A stretch of DNA of 40,076 nt from Prevotellaceae bacterium UBA4332 (lineage in GTDB: Bacteria > Bacteroidota > Bacteroidia > Bacteroidales > Bacteroidaceae). Shown here piece after piece: positions 14,293-22,302 of this stretch. Location: contig DGTQ01000002.1 of the NCBI GenBank assembly GCA_002394365.1, forward strand, positions 123,633-163,708, given 5' to 3'. The translations under genes and the position numbers were made by a program. A model generated the notes under the pieces. The model saw only the letters and a program-made list of their open reading frames with translations, made no database searches and had not been told where the DNA came from. The number at the start of each line of letters is the position of its first letter. Positions within the stretch are counted from its first letter, which is position 1.

Positions 14293-14724
14293 ATGCGTTT
14301 TACAAAGATTGCTAAGGTAGTATTATTAACTCTCGTAATTACCAGCTTCGGTTTAGAAGCAACAGCCCGTGCAAACGGAGAAAAATTTAATTGGAACCCA
14401 CTGATGGATGCCATCATCCAGGTGGAAAGTGAGGGAAACAGTCGAGCCGTCAACGGTAAAAATTGTGGTGCCATGCAGATTCGCCCTATATTGGTGGAGG
14501 ATTGCAATGCCATACTCAAGCGCAGAGGCAGCAGCAAGCGCTATACGCTTAACGACCGTTTCAACGAGAAAAAGAGCAGGGAAATGTTTGTGCTCATCAT
14601 GAGCCACTACAACCCCTCAAACAACATCGAGCGTGCCATCCGTCTGTGGAACGGTGGAGTAAGATACACAGTCAAGGGCACCCAGGGCTATTACAACAAG
14701 GTAATGCGCCTGTATAACAACTAA
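14293..14724 (+). CDS. Small secreted lytic transglycosylase-like protein
   Basis: 143 residues. A signal peptide (MRFTKIAKVVLLTLVITSFG) precedes a compact lysozyme-like/SLT domain. IIQVESEGNSRAVN contains the expected catalytic Glu, GAMQIRP matches the family G(A/L)MQ(I/L) motif, and RLWNGGVRYT followed by YYNKVMRLY matches the closing NxG and Tyr-rich segments. It should act on peptidoglycan glycan strands in the periplasm. It is among the smallest members of the fold, with no accessory domain. A strong promoter lies 345 bp upstream and a strong terminator follows. Confidence 0.82.
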   Translation: MRFTKIAKVVLLTLVITSFGLEATARANGEKFNWNPLMDAIIQVESEGNSRAVNGKNCGAMQIRPILVEDCNAILKRRGSSKRYTLNDRFNEKKSREMFVLIMSHYNPSNNIERAIRLWNGGVRYTVKGTQGYYNKVMRLYNN

Positions 14725-14758
14725 GAAAATATCCAAAAAGACACAATATTGCACCATG

Positions 14759-14793
14759 CACTGCCACTTTTGTCAAGTGGCAGTGTTTTTTTT
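14759..14793 (+). terminator. Strong rho-independent terminator
   Basis: CACTGCCACTT (14759-14769) pairs with AAGTGGCAGTG (14775-14785), an 11-bp perfect stem with a 5-nt loop, followed by eight T residues. Confidence 0.95.
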
Positions 14794-14828
14794 GTAGCAC
14801 AACGTTTGTAGATTGCCAAACTTTTTGT

Positions 14829-14836
14829 TACTTTTG
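14829..14836 (+). promoter_or_regulatory. Promoter of the fimbrillin gene
   Basis: TACTTTTG followed by CATAAG, about 60 bp before the ATG at 14896. It matches TAnnTTTG. Confidence 0.7.
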
Positions 14837-14895
14837 CATAAGCAAATCATTTTTATTCATACATTACGAAAACCATTTAATCCCCAAAAGAAGCT

Positions 14896-16197
14896 ATGAA
14901 CACTACAATAGTACGCAGTCTCTCCCTTGCAATGCTCCTTCCATCCCTCTGCGGCGTCCTTTCCTCCTGCCAGCAGATAGACATGGGCAGTTACTCCGAT
15001 AACCAGAATATAACCAACGACGACAAGAACAGGGTAAAGATAACCTCCAGAAGCGGGGTAGGAGAGGAGATACCTTCGCCCCTCAAAATCTATGCCGTCA
15101 ATGAAGACGGACTTGTAGAAGACAAGGCAAGCGTAGCTCAGGGAGCCACCTCCGCAACCCTTTCCCTCCTCTCGGGCAGTTTCACCTTCTATGCCCTCGC
15201 AGGTGCCGATGCAGGCGATAGCGATGTGCCAGCCAACAACGTGGTAAGCCCAGACGAAGGCTATTTCACCACGCCCATAATGCGAGGCGAAAAAGCATCA
15301 GCCGTTGACGATGACATGGAGCTGTCTATGAGCCTTTCCCCTGCCGTCGCCTCTGTTGACGTTACGCTCAGCAATATCCCTGTGGGAGCAAAGGCAGTAA
15401 GCGTCAAGATAGCCTCGCTCAGGGAGTCGATGAGCATAGAGGGAGAATATGCAGGCACCACCACAGCCACGCTCGACCTTGAGAAGCAGGCTGACGGCAC
15501 AACGTGGAAGTCGGCTACGGCATACGTCTTCCCCAGCGTCAGTGCCCCCACCACGCTCACCATCACCCAGACTATGGCAGACGACAGTAAGCAGTCCTAT
15601 TCAGCCACCTATAATGCCAAACTCCTTGCTGGCACCCCTTACCATTTCAAGGGTACAGGCAACAGCATCTCCAACCACAATCTTACCATCAGCATCACCA
15701 CCGAGGGCTGGGACAATGCCATAGAGGAAGAACTCACCCTGACCCCCATCGGGGCAGGCGATGGCTCGGGGACAATCGCCAGCGATGGAGAGACATATCT
15801 GGTTTCGGCTATGCCTACAGAGTCAGGAATTCTTCTTGATGGAAAATATGTGTTGGCTTACCTCGATGGGGATAAGGGCTTGCTCTATGCCAAGCAGGAT
15901 TGTGACATGGATAAGGTGTCAGAATATAAGGAAGGCGACATAACAGGGTGGAGCGTGCCTACACTCGAGCAGTATAATAATATAAAGGTGCAGGCTGGAC
16001 TCTCAAAAATTTACGAAGCAGTAAATACCGTAAACAATGCTACAAAGGCGTCAAACAGATATCCAAACAATGATTTTTTCTACTGCGATAACTTGACTAA
16101 TGCCTTTTCATGGAACAGTGGCAAGGTTGCCGTCGGCACATCTGGTAAAGTTTACCACCTCCGCCTCGTAAAACCCGTAACATTCAAGCTGAAATAA
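14896..16197 (+). CDS. Fimbrillin-family lipoprotein (Mfa-like)
   Basis: 433 residues. The lipoprotein signal sequence ends in LSSC (Cys near residue 25), so the protein is lipidated and exported. The N-terminal half (PLKIYAVNEDGLVEDKASV, LLSGSFTFYALAGADAGDSD) matches the Mfa-like/fimbrillin beta-sandwich pattern in which the lipidated precursor is matured by gingipain-type proteolysis. The C-terminal half (about 290-433) is a separate beta-rich region of unknown role. No other fimbrial genes are nearby, so this is an orphan shaft, tip or anchor subunit. rnhB follows after 23 bp. Confidence 0.8.
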   Translation: MNTTIVRSLSLAMLLPSLCGVLSSCQQIDMGSYSDNQNITNDDKNRVKITSRSGVGEEIPSPLKIYAVNEDGLVEDKASVAQGATSATLSLLSGSFTFYALAGADAGDSDVPANNVVSPDEGYFTTPIMRGEKASAVDDDMELSMSLSPAVASVDVTLSNIPVGAKAVSVKIASLRESMSIEGEYAGTTTATLDLEKQADGTTWKSATAYVFPSVSAPTTLTITQTMADDSKQSYSATYNAKLLAGTPYHFKGTGNSISNHNLTISITTEGWDNAIEEELTLTPIGAGDGSGTIASDGETYLVSAMPTESGILLDGKYVLAYLDGDKGLLYAKQDCDMDKVSEYKEGDITGWSVPTLEQYNNIKVQAGLSKIYEAVNTVNNATKASNRYPNNDFFYCDNLTNAFSWNSGKVAVGTSGKVYHLRLVKPVTFKLK

Positions 16198-16220
16198 GAA
16201 ATACACACACAGAGAGAAAG

Positions 16221-16856
16221 ATGCTCTTACCACATTATTATACAGGAAAGACTGAGGCTGGTTGCGACGAGGCGGGCAGGGGTTGCCTTGCTGGTCCAGT
16301 GTATGCCGCTGCCGTCATTCTGCCCCCCGACTACCACAACGAGGTGCTCAACGACTCCAAACAGCTGACGGAGAAAAAGCGCTACCAACTGCGAGAGGAG
16401 ATAGAGCGCGATGCCATAGCGTGGGCGGTGGGAGTGTGTACAGCTCAGGAGATAGACAGGATAAACATCCTCCATGCCTCCTACCTCGCCATGCACAGAG
16501 CCATAGACCAGCTGAAGGTGGCGCCCGAGGCACTGATAATAGACGGCAACCGCTTCGACCCCTATTATCCCTCGGTTGACCATAGCACCATAGACTGCTA
16601 CGAGAACCTGCCCCTGCTCTACGACTGCCAGCCCCTGCCTCACACCACAATCGTCAAGGGCGACGGCAAATATCTCGCCATAGCAGCGGCAAGCATCCTC
16701 GCCAAGACCTATCGTGACGACTTCATGAACGCCCTCGCTGCCCAGTACCCCCAGTACGACTGGCTCTCCAACAAGGGCTACCCTACGGCGAAGCACCGTG
16801 AGGCAATAAAACAGTATGGCATCACCCCCTACCATCGTAAAACCTTCAGGTTTTAA
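16221..16856 (+). CDS. rnhB: Ribonuclease HII
   Basis: A 211-residue endonuclease that cuts RNA in RNA/DNA hybrids and at single ribonucleotides in DNA. Catalytic residues are visible: Asp16 and Glu17 in AGCDEAGRGCLAGPV, a third Asp in LIIDGNRFDP, and the downstream metal site in KGDGKYLAIAAASILAKTYRD. The length is normal. It lies close behind the fimbrillin gene and may be cotranscribed with it; the facing isopropylmalate-synthase-like gene ends only 8 bp away. Confidence 0.95.
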   Translation: MLLPHYYTGKTEAGCDEAGRGCLAGPVYAAAVILPPDYHNEVLNDSKQLTEKKRYQLREEIERDAIAWAVGVCTAQEIDRINILHASYLAMHRAIDQLKVAPEALIIDGNRFDPYYPSVDHSTIDCYENLPLLYDCQPLPHTTIVKGDGKYLAIAAASILAKTYRDDFMNALAAQYPQYDWLSNKGYPTAKHREAIKQYGITPYHRKTFRF

Positions 16857-16864
16857 TTCACTGA

Positions 16865-18409
16865 CTAATACTCTTCCTCTATCTGGTTAAGCATTTTGAA
16901 GGTAGCCTTGATTGCCGCCTCCGTCTGGTCGGCATCCAGGGCTCGCGTGCGCAGCAGTCGTCCGTCCTTCATGCGCCATGTTATCTGCGTCTGCACCAGT
17001 GCGTCGGTCCTGCCGCCAGGGGGGATGGTTACTGCGTAGTTCTCCAGCATGGGGAAAGTGCGTCCCAGTGTCTCCTTATATATATGTCGCAGAGCCTTCA
17101 TGAAAGCGTCATACTGTCCGTCGCCCGTAGCATCAGCCTCATATCGCTTGCCGTCTATCGAAATCTTTATCGCCGCGTGAGGCTTCAGTCCGTAAGATAG
17201 GCTCACCATGTAAGCCTTCAGTCTCACCCTGTCTTCTGGGGCAGAATGTTTCAGCACGTCCGCCACTATGTAGGGCAGGTCCTCCTGCGTCACTATCGCC
17301 TTTCTGTCGCCCAGCTCCGTTATGCGTTTCGTCACCTTCTTCGTCTGCTCAGGCGTGAGGTCCAGTCCCAGTTCCTGCAGGTTCATCTCTATGTTCGCCT
17401 TGCCCGAATTCTTGCCCAGCGCATACTCGCGCTTTCTGCCGAATCGCTCAGGCACCAGGTCGTTGCAATACAGGTGGTGCTTGTTGTCGCCGTCGGCATG
17501 CACGCCAGCCACCTGCGTAAACACGTTGTCGCCCACGATGGGCTGGTTAGGTGCCACCGCTATGCCCGAGTAGCCCTCCACTACGTGGCTCACCTCGTTG
17601 AGCATGTCCTCCACAATGCCCGTATCCACGTGCAGCTGGTCTTTCAGCACAGCCTGCATGCTCGCCAGCGGAGCGTTGCCGCAGCGCTCGCCCAGTCCGT
17701 TCACCGTCACGTGCAGTCCCTTCGCCCCATACGTCACTGCGCTCAGGCTGTTGCCCACCGCCAGGTCGTAGTCGTTGTGCGCGTGGAAGTCGAAGTGCAG
17801 GGCGGGGAAGCGTCTCGTCATCTCCTTGAAGAACGTCGCCGTCTCCTTCGGTGTCAGCACTCCCAGCGTGTCGGGCAGCATGAATCGCCTTACCCCCTGG
17901 TCCTTCAGTTCCTCCACCATGTGATAGACGTACTCCGCATTATCCCTCATGCCGTTGCTCCAGTCCTCCAGGTATAGGTTCACCGTCAGTCCCTTCTCCT
18001 GCGCCAGCTTTATGTTAGCCTTTATGTCGGCAATGTGCTCGTCGGGCGTTTTCTTCAGCTGGTGCGTGCAGTGGTTCTCCGAGCCCTTGCTGAGCATGTT
18101 TATCACCCTGCCTCCGCAGTCGCTTATCCAGTCTATGGAAGCCCCGTTGTCCACGAATCCCAGCACCTCCACGCTGTCCAGCCTGCCGAGCTGGTTGGCA
18201 TATCGACAAATCATCGTTACGGCCTCCTTCTCTCCCTCGCTCACTCGCGCCGAAGCCACCTCTATGCGGTCCACCTTCACGTCTCTGAGCAGCATCCTCG
18301 CAATGCTCAGTTTCTCGTGAGGCAGGAAGCTCACCCCGTTGGTCTGCTCCCCGTCGCGGAGAGTGGAGTCCATTATCTCTATTCTTGTCTTTTCAGGCAT
18401 ATTTGTCAT
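16865..18409 (-). CDS. 2-Isopropylmalate/citramalate synthase-like enzyme
   Basis: 514 residues. A DRE-TIM metallolyase domain (STLRDGEQTNGVSF near residue 15, HFDFHAHNDYDLAVGNSLSA with the metal-binding His pair, NGLGERCGNAPLASM) is followed by a linker and a C-terminal LeuA allosteric dimer domain (VRLKAYMVSLSYGLKPHAAI). It condenses acetyl-CoA with a 2-oxo acid. The acceptor, 2-oxoisovalerate (leucine) or pyruvate (citramalate route to isoleucine), cannot be fixed from sequence. No leuBCD genes are adjacent, which slightly favours a stand-alone citramalate-type role. The start ATG at 18409 lies about 19 bp from a consensus promoter element; ATG 18400 is an alternative. Confidence 0.85.
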   Translation of the reverse strand: MTNMPEKTRIEIMDSTLRDGEQTNGVSFLPHEKLSIARMLLRDVKVDRIEVASARVSEGEKEAVTMICRYANQLGRLDSVEVLGFVDNGASIDWISDCGGRVINMLSKGSENHCTHQLKKTPDEHIADIKANIKLAQEKGLTVNLYLEDWSNGMRDNAEYVYHMVEELKDQGVRRFMLPDTLGVLTPKETATFFKEMTRRFPALHFDFHAHNDYDLAVGNSLSAVTYGAKGLHVTVNGLGERCGNAPLASMQAVLKDQLHVDTGIVEDMLNEVSHVVEGYSGIAVAPNQPIVGDNVFTQVAGVHADGDNKHHLYCNDLVPERFGRKREYALGKNSGKANIEMNLQELGLDLTPEQTKKVTKRITELGDRKAIVTQEDLPYIVADVLKHSAPEDRVRLKAYMVSLSYGLKPHAAIKISIDGKRYEADATGDGQYDAFMKALRHIYKETLGRTFPMLENYAVTIPPGGRTDALVQTQITWRMKDGRLLRTRALDADQTEAAIKATFKMLNQIEEEY

Positions 18410-18428
18410 TCAGTAACGGTAAGTGCTG

Positions 18429-18436
18429 CAAAGTTA
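18429..18436 (-). promoter_or_regulatory. Promoter of the LeuA-like gene
   Basis: TAACTTTG on the minus strand followed by CAGCAC. The leader to the ATG at 18409 would be about 15 nt. Confidence 0.75.
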
Positions 18437-18605
18437 CAAATAATATTTCAATTCTCCAAATTTGTCTCCCCTTTGTCCGAAAAATAATTTTAGTTTCACC
18501 ACGGAAGGCTCGGATTTTTCTTTTTTCTCTCGCCAAGACACTGAGAATAACTCTCTTGCCCATCGCCCGCCTCAAGCCCTTCTCCAGTATCAAGATATAA
18601 ATAAA

Positions 18606-18637
18606 CTTCATCCAGAGAGTGAGAACTCCGGATGAAG
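18606..18637 (-). terminator. Hairpin after the DUF2442-HTH gene
   Basis: CTTCATCC (18606-18613) and GGATGAAG (18630-18637) are complementary. On the minus strand the stem is followed by TTTATTTATA, a moderate terminator. Confidence 0.55.
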
Positions 18638-18643
18638 AATACA

Positions 18644-19045
18644 TTAAGCAGCCAGCATTTCCTTGCCCAGCTTATGTATATGCTCAATTATTTCCTGTTC
18701 ACGTTCCTTTGACGGTTTCTTGAAACCATTTATGTAGTTTCTCAATAGAGTAGGATTCAGTCCCATGGAACGTGCAAACTCAGCAATGTTTATTTCCTTA
18801 TGCGTAAGGAAAAACCTCTGCATGGCACTTGGCCCAGCATCCTCATATTCAAAACTCTCGAAACTTACGTCCTCGTCAAGCATACGCCAATGAATACCTC
18901 CCAGCCCTAAAGTATAGTTCTTGCGTTCTTCCTCTGAAGCCGTTCTCAAACGTGGATACCACAGCAAAGACTGTGAGTACTCTTTCCCCTCTTCGTCTCT
19001 GCCCCAGATTCTCTCGGTGTCAAACCAAATCTCTTTAATTTTCAT
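18644..19045 (-). CDS. DUF2442 protein with C-terminal helix-turn-helix
   Basis: 133 residues. The N-terminal part (MKIKEIWFDTERIWGRDEEG, then HWRMLDEDVSFESFEYED) matches DUF2442 as I know it. Residues about 82-125 (INIAEFARSMGLNPTLLRNYI followed by NGFKKPS) form an Xre-like helix-turn-helix. DUF2442 proteins are often encoded beside DUF4160 proteins, and the pair is suspected to be a toxin-antitoxin system; the DNA-binding part would make this the antitoxin or repressor. An unusually strong ribosome-binding site (GGAGGAGAG) precedes the ATG at 19045. The upstream partner gene is truncated, so this is probably an orphaned half of the pair. Confidence 0.72.
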   Translation of the reverse strand: MKIKEIWFDTERIWGRDEEGKEYSQSLLWYPRLRTASEEERKNYTLGLGGIHWRMLDEDVSFESFEYEDAGPSAMQRFFLTHKEINIAEFARSMGLNPTLLRNYINGFKKPSKEREQEIIEHIHKLGKEMLAA

Positions 19046-19056
19046 AATCTCTCCTC

Positions 19057-19240
19057 CTATTCTTTATCAAAAAAATCATGCCATCTTTTTACGATGATGT
19101 CCGCATTTTCAGCTATAACCTGCTTAATCTTCTTCAAGTCATTAGCCTTTATGCCTTGACATTCATTCTCTATGAACTCCGAACCATTCAAATCTAAAAA
19201 TTTCAGGCATATCTCTTTGGGGCTAATGATGTGTATGCTG
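19057..19240 (-). pseudogene. 5'-truncated DUF4160 gene
   Basis: On the minus strand a frame reads ...ISPKEICLKFLDL, then IKANDLKKIKQVIAENADII and VKRWHDFFDKE before the stop at 19057-19059. This is the C-terminal half of a DUF4160 protein; the expected N-terminal part with its HxH motif is missing and there is no ATG. The stop codon is 12 bp before the DUF2442-HTH start, the usual operon order. Truncation coincides with a transposase remnant just upstream. Confidence 0.6.
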
Positions 19241-19248
19241 CAAATTTA
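19241..19248 (-). promoter_or_regulatory. Possible promoter for the DUF4160 remnant and DUF2442 gene
   Basis: TAAATTTG followed by CAGC on the minus strand fits TAnnTTTG. It lies at the truncation point and may keep the DUF2442-HTH gene expressed. Confidence 0.45.
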
Positions 19249-19386
19249 GGAATTATTTTCGATACCTGCAAGAAAAATCTGTTTTTTTTCTGACTTCTAC
19301 CGATGGCATCGTGAAACGCGACCCCATCCAAGCAGTGTCGCGAATTGCGACGGTGCTCTTATCTTCCGCATCTACATGCCTTCCTT

Positions 19387-19486
19387 CATAGACTTCTACA
19401 ATAACCACAGGCCACACTCCAGCATAGGCATGAAGCCTCCTGCCATAGTGCACAACGAAACAGGGATACAGCCACGCATGTGGTAG
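19387..19486 (+). pseudogene. C-terminal remnant of an IS3/IS481-type transposase
   Basis: The plus strand encodes FIDFYNNHRPHSSIGMKPPA then IVHNETGIQPRMW and a stop at 19484-19486. The FYN-RPHSSIG-(K/T)P pattern is the end of an rve-type DDE transposase. The DNA upstream (about 19275-19386) stays open in this frame but does not look like the catalytic core, so most of the transposase gene is gone. Confidence 0.75.
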
Positions 19487-19672
19487 TCAACTTTTTCAGT
19501 ACAAAGTCAACAAAAACAGTATGAGTAGTCAACAATATCCGTCGAAAGTCAACGTTATTAGGAAAAGAGTCAACCAACTCAGTGAAAGTAGTCAATATTT
19601 CCCAGTAGTGGTAGTCAACCTTTTCAGTACGGATAGCCAAATGTTAAAAATCCAAGCCTGAAAAGAGTCAAC
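19485..19672 (+). repeat. Nine AGTCAAC iterons at the end of the IS remnant
   Basis: AGTCAAC (two diverged: AGTCAAT, AGCCAAA) starts at 19485, 19505, 19527, 19547, 19568, 19590, 19613, 19634 and 19666, always on the plus strand, with spacing of 20-23 bp except the last (32). Unit 1 and unit 7 also share TTTTCAGTAC after the core. Beginning at the transposase stop codon, this looks like a multi-site transposase-binding right end. Confidence 0.8.
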
Positions 19673-19768
19673 CTTTTTTAGGAAAAGACAGTATTACAGA
19701 TTACAGTTTTCTCATGAGCACATCACACACTAATGCTAAGAGGAGGGGAAAAATAGTTAATATATTTT

Positions 19769-19806
19769 ACATTATATATATAATATATATATTATATATA
19801 TAATGT
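19769..19806. repeat. Perfect 38-bp AT palindrome
   Basis: Positions 19769-19787 and 19788-19806 are exact reverse complements with no spacer, and every base is A or T except the outer C/G pair. It is flanked by the inverted ATTACAG arms of module copy 2. Confidence 0.92.
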
Positions 19807-20097
19807 AACTTTCTTGTTGGCAGATTTTACCTACCTCCTAAGAAACTGTAATACTGTAATCTGTAATCAGGTTAATATTGAGAAGTGTTAAAAACCCCGT
19901 CGCCAATTCCGCCCTTTTCGCCCAAAAACGCAAAAGCATTACTTTTAGGTGTAAAAGCATTACTTCTGCATCCAAAAAGCATTACTTCTGCATCCAGAAG
20001 CACTGCTTCTGCATCACCCCCTCGCAAGCCCCGAAAATACTGGGCTTCAGCGGATGTTAAATACCCCGTTTTCCTTGCACAGACCACCATTTTTTTG

Positions 20098-20105
20098 TAA
20101 CTTTG
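20098..20105 (+). promoter_or_regulatory. Promoter of module copy 2
   Basis: TAACTTTG followed by CATATAG at the end of the module, in the same relative position as 175-182 in copy 1. No intact plus-strand gene follows; transcription would run antisense into the gene at 20266-20907. Confidence 0.6.
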
Positions 20106-20130
20106 CATATAGAAAAAAGGACGGAGAAAG

Positions 20131-20179
20131 ACCCCCTCCAGTCCCCCTGTTTAGGGGGATGGTACCAACTGAAGGAGAG
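20131..20179 (+). repeat. C-rich palindromic element inserted in the module leader
   Basis: CCCCCTCCAGTCCCCCTG and the complementary CAGG-like TTTAGGGGGAT part, about 48 bp, interrupt the leader shared with module copy 1, which lacks them. It belongs to the same family as the elements at 28628, 29505, 31430 and 36601. Confidence 0.65.
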
Positions 20180-20265
20180 TTGACTTCCGAACTTTTCCCA
20201 GAGCGCTCAAAAACTAACTAACTAATCAAAATGCAAATCTGATTGAACAGGATGTTCTATTCTAC

Positions 20266-20907
20266 TCAAAATATGAATAACATAAAACTACCGAAGTCAC
20301 TTCCTCCATACGGATATAAAGCTCTCAGTTCCTTTTTGTGTTGATATATATACGTAGTGGACATTCTTACATTACGAATGTATCCGTGTCTATCTTTATG
20401 TACTGACAATGAATTGTGTATCAGATTTTTGATGTCATTTGTGTCAACGTGTCTATGAGAAAGAAACAAAATATTCTGAGAATCATAGACCCCCGAGAAC
20501 AAGAATTTAACAGCCTGTTTGATATCTTCAAAAGTGACTACAGGAATTATACCTAAAAAAACAATAATATCATTTCCCAAAGAAATGGGCGAGATTTCCA
20601 TTGGCTTTGAAAAACGATATCCTGTCATGTCAAACCTAAATCCTTTTCTATGTAGCTTAGTATCATTCATATGACAGGACACTATCGCAATAAATAAGTT
20701 TGAGAAATCTGTGACATAATGATATAATTTGTTTGCAAATATATGAAAATCCACTTCTTTTGCGTCACCCACATAATCATAATCCATTAGATACATTTCG
20801 ATACTGGGATTCTCATCAAACAAGATACTTATTTGATGAGGTACGCTAATAGCAGATATATCGGCTTTAAATAGTTTCTTGCACATATAACAATGTATTT
20901 TAATCAC
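20266..20907 (-). CDS. Hypothetical protein, 213 residues, low GC
   Basis: The protein starts MIKIHCYMCKKLFKADISAI and is rich in Ile, Phe and Lys, without a clear signal peptide or membrane span. A CxxC pair (CYMC) near the start could bind metal but is not followed by a second pair. The coding DNA is much more A/T-rich than the core genes. It is the last gene of a three-gene minus-strand group; the upstream gene ends 50 bp away. I recognise no domain. Confidence 0.65.
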   Translation of the reverse strand: MIKIHCYMCKKLFKADISAISVPHQISILFDENPSIEMYLMDYDYVGDAKEVDFHIFANKLYHYVTDFSNLFIAIVSCHMNDTKLHRKGFRFDMTGYRFSKPMEISPISLGNDIIVFLGIIPVVTFEDIKQAVKFLFSGVYDSQNILFLSHRHVDTNDIKNLIHNSLSVHKDRHGYIRNVRMSTTYIYQHKKELRALYPYGGSDFGSFMLFIF

Positions 20908-20956
20908 TATAAGAATAATGTTTGTCCTTTATTCATTAAAAGTTAAGCAAGTTGTT

Positions 20957-21502
20957 CTAATCCCCCCATACAGGTATCAACATCTTATAATACGCCTTCT
21001 CATCCTTGAACTTTATTTCCTTACAACCACTGTCTAAAACACTGCGCACGGTAAGAAAATTGTAAGCATCGCCCCTGATAAGGACAAGCCAATAATATGC
21101 AGGAATTATACTCTGATACATAATTCGGTATGATTTTGTATGTGTTTGAAATGTTTTTTCGTATAGTGCTCCACGTTTTAGATTATTTGCTCCTATGGCA
21201 TAAGGAACTGCATCGTAAGGCATATTTGTTAAATACCAACTATTAAAAGGATCATAATCATACAAATACGTCTCAGGCATATTCCATATATTACCCTCCA
21301 AACGTATTTCTGAGGGATTTCTTATGGCAAAGAAATGGCCGTTCTTTTTAGACTGGACTATGGTGAGACTGTCTATATGTATGGTGTCTATGAAGTACGC
21401 ATTCTGCGAGCCATCATCATTATAAAACATCGTTCCATGATTGTCCTCTCCCTTACAATAAAGGGCGCACATAACTGTCAAGAAAATAAATAGTGCTTTC
21501 AT
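20957..21502 (-). CDS. Hypothetical secreted protein, 181 residues
   Basis: A short N-terminal hydrophobic segment (MKALFIFLTVMCALYCKG) looks like a signal peptide, so the product should reach the periplasm or outer membrane. The rest is rich in Tyr, Asn and Asp with no domain I recognise. It is A/T-rich like its neighbours and probably cotranscribed with the genes at 21586-22218 and 20266-20907. Confidence 0.65.
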   Translation of the reverse strand: MKALFIFLTVMCALYCKGEDNHGTMFYNDDGSQNAYFIDTIHIDSLTIVQSKKNGHFFAIRNPSEIRLEGNIWNMPETYLYDYDPFNSWYLTNMPYDAVPYAIGANNLKRGALYEKTFQTHTKSYRIMYQSIIPAYYWLVLIRGDAYNFLTVRSVLDSGCKEIKFKDEKAYYKMLIPVWGD

Positions 21503-21585
21503 TTCTCAATATCCTCCATCTTATATTTAAACTTTATGTTCATATTACTCGTATTTATTATGGAAATATCCTTTAACTATAGTTT

Positions 21586-22218
21586 TTATTCCGCATTTAT
21601 TAGTCTTGCCAATAACGCAACAGCCTCATCTTGATTCAAATCCATCAACAAATACCAAGGAAGTTCATGCGGAATCTTCTCTGGTTTCTGCATAAGTTTT
21701 TTATATATATCATCCACCTTTTGAGTATTGATAAATATATTCTTATCACTTGTAGTGTTATTGTTACTATATTCTATAAAGTCTCCTTGTTTTCTATGTT
21801 TTTCGGTTTCCTTTTTATGTTTCTTATCCTCTATTATGTAATTACAGATATCATGGTAAAAAGAAGACCTTATTTTTTCAGAATCAACGTTGTTGTCTAT
21901 AATAATCTTACACATATTACCTATGATGGCTTTGGGGTCAGTGCTATGATGTCTGAAAAATATAATGCTGTCATTATATATAACAAACAGTTGGTCGTGA
22001 AAATGTGCCCCCATCCCTCTACAAATATATACCCCATAGTTGTCAAGGTTAGTATTGCTTAGTCGATAAACATTAACGGGTACGGAATCCCTGTAATAAG
22101 AATCTCCTATGATTTTTTCTTGCTCTGCCGTAAAATGGTGTATTTCATTATTCACAACCTGAGCAAAACTGCCAATAGTTATTGTTGCAATTAGCAAAAT
22201 TGTTATTATTGTTCTCAT
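21586..22218 (-). CDS. Hypothetical secreted protein, 210 residues
   Basis: The signal peptide MRTIITILLIATITIGSFAQ precedes a Lys/Glu/His-rich soluble protein; a hydrophilic stretch (EDKKHKKETEKHRKQGDF) lies near residue 133. No family is recognised. It is the first gene of the three-gene low-GC group and has its own promoter (22295-22302). Codon usage is A/T-skewed compared with cobW downstream, which suggests horizontal gain of the whole group. Confidence 0.7.
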   Translation of the reverse strand: MRTIITILLIATITIGSFAQVVNNEIHHFTAEQEKIIGDSYYRDSVPVNVYRLSNTNLDNYGVYICRGMGAHFHDQLFVIYNDSIIFFRHHSTDPKAIIGNMCKIIIDNNVDSEKIRSSFYHDICNYIIEDKKHKKETEKHRKQGDFIEYSNNNTTSDKNIFINTQKVDDIYKKLMQKPEKIPHELPWYLLMDLNQDEAVALLARLINAE

Positions 22219-22294
22219 GATTCTCTTTCTTTCAGTTCACATGGTTAGCAGAATGACCATATTAAATGTGATGGCAATCAGTCTCATTCGCTTA

Positions 22295-22302
22295 CAAAGT
22301 TA
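22295..22302 (-). promoter_or_regulatory. Promoter of the three-gene low-GC operon
   Basis: TAACTTTG on the minus strand, preceded by an A/T-rich stretch. The leader to the ATG at 22218 is about 70 nt. Confidence 0.65.

Larger units (their letters stand above)
19688..20208 (+). repeat. Composite repeat module, copy 2
   Basis: Read on the plus strand: left arm with ATTACAG 7-mers (19688-19706), a 38-bp AT palindrome (19769-19806), right arm (19844-19868), the AAGTGTTAAAAACC start, an array of 21-22 bp hairpin units (19931-20016), the AAATACCCCGTTTTC segment, a TAACTTTG promoter (20098-20105), then AAAGGACGGA and CCCAGAGCGCTC. Order and much of the sequence match the reverse complement of 121-638. 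The leader is longer by an inserted C-rich palindromic element (20131-20179). After it, ATG CAA ATC TGA gives only three codons, and the next gene is on the opposite strand. Confidence 0.8.

Noticed and set aside
17246..17977. 243-residue plus-strand ORF inside the LeuA-like gene
   Set aside because: It is the antisense shadow of a clearly conserved enzyme and has His/Val/Arg-rich composition typical of such shadows.
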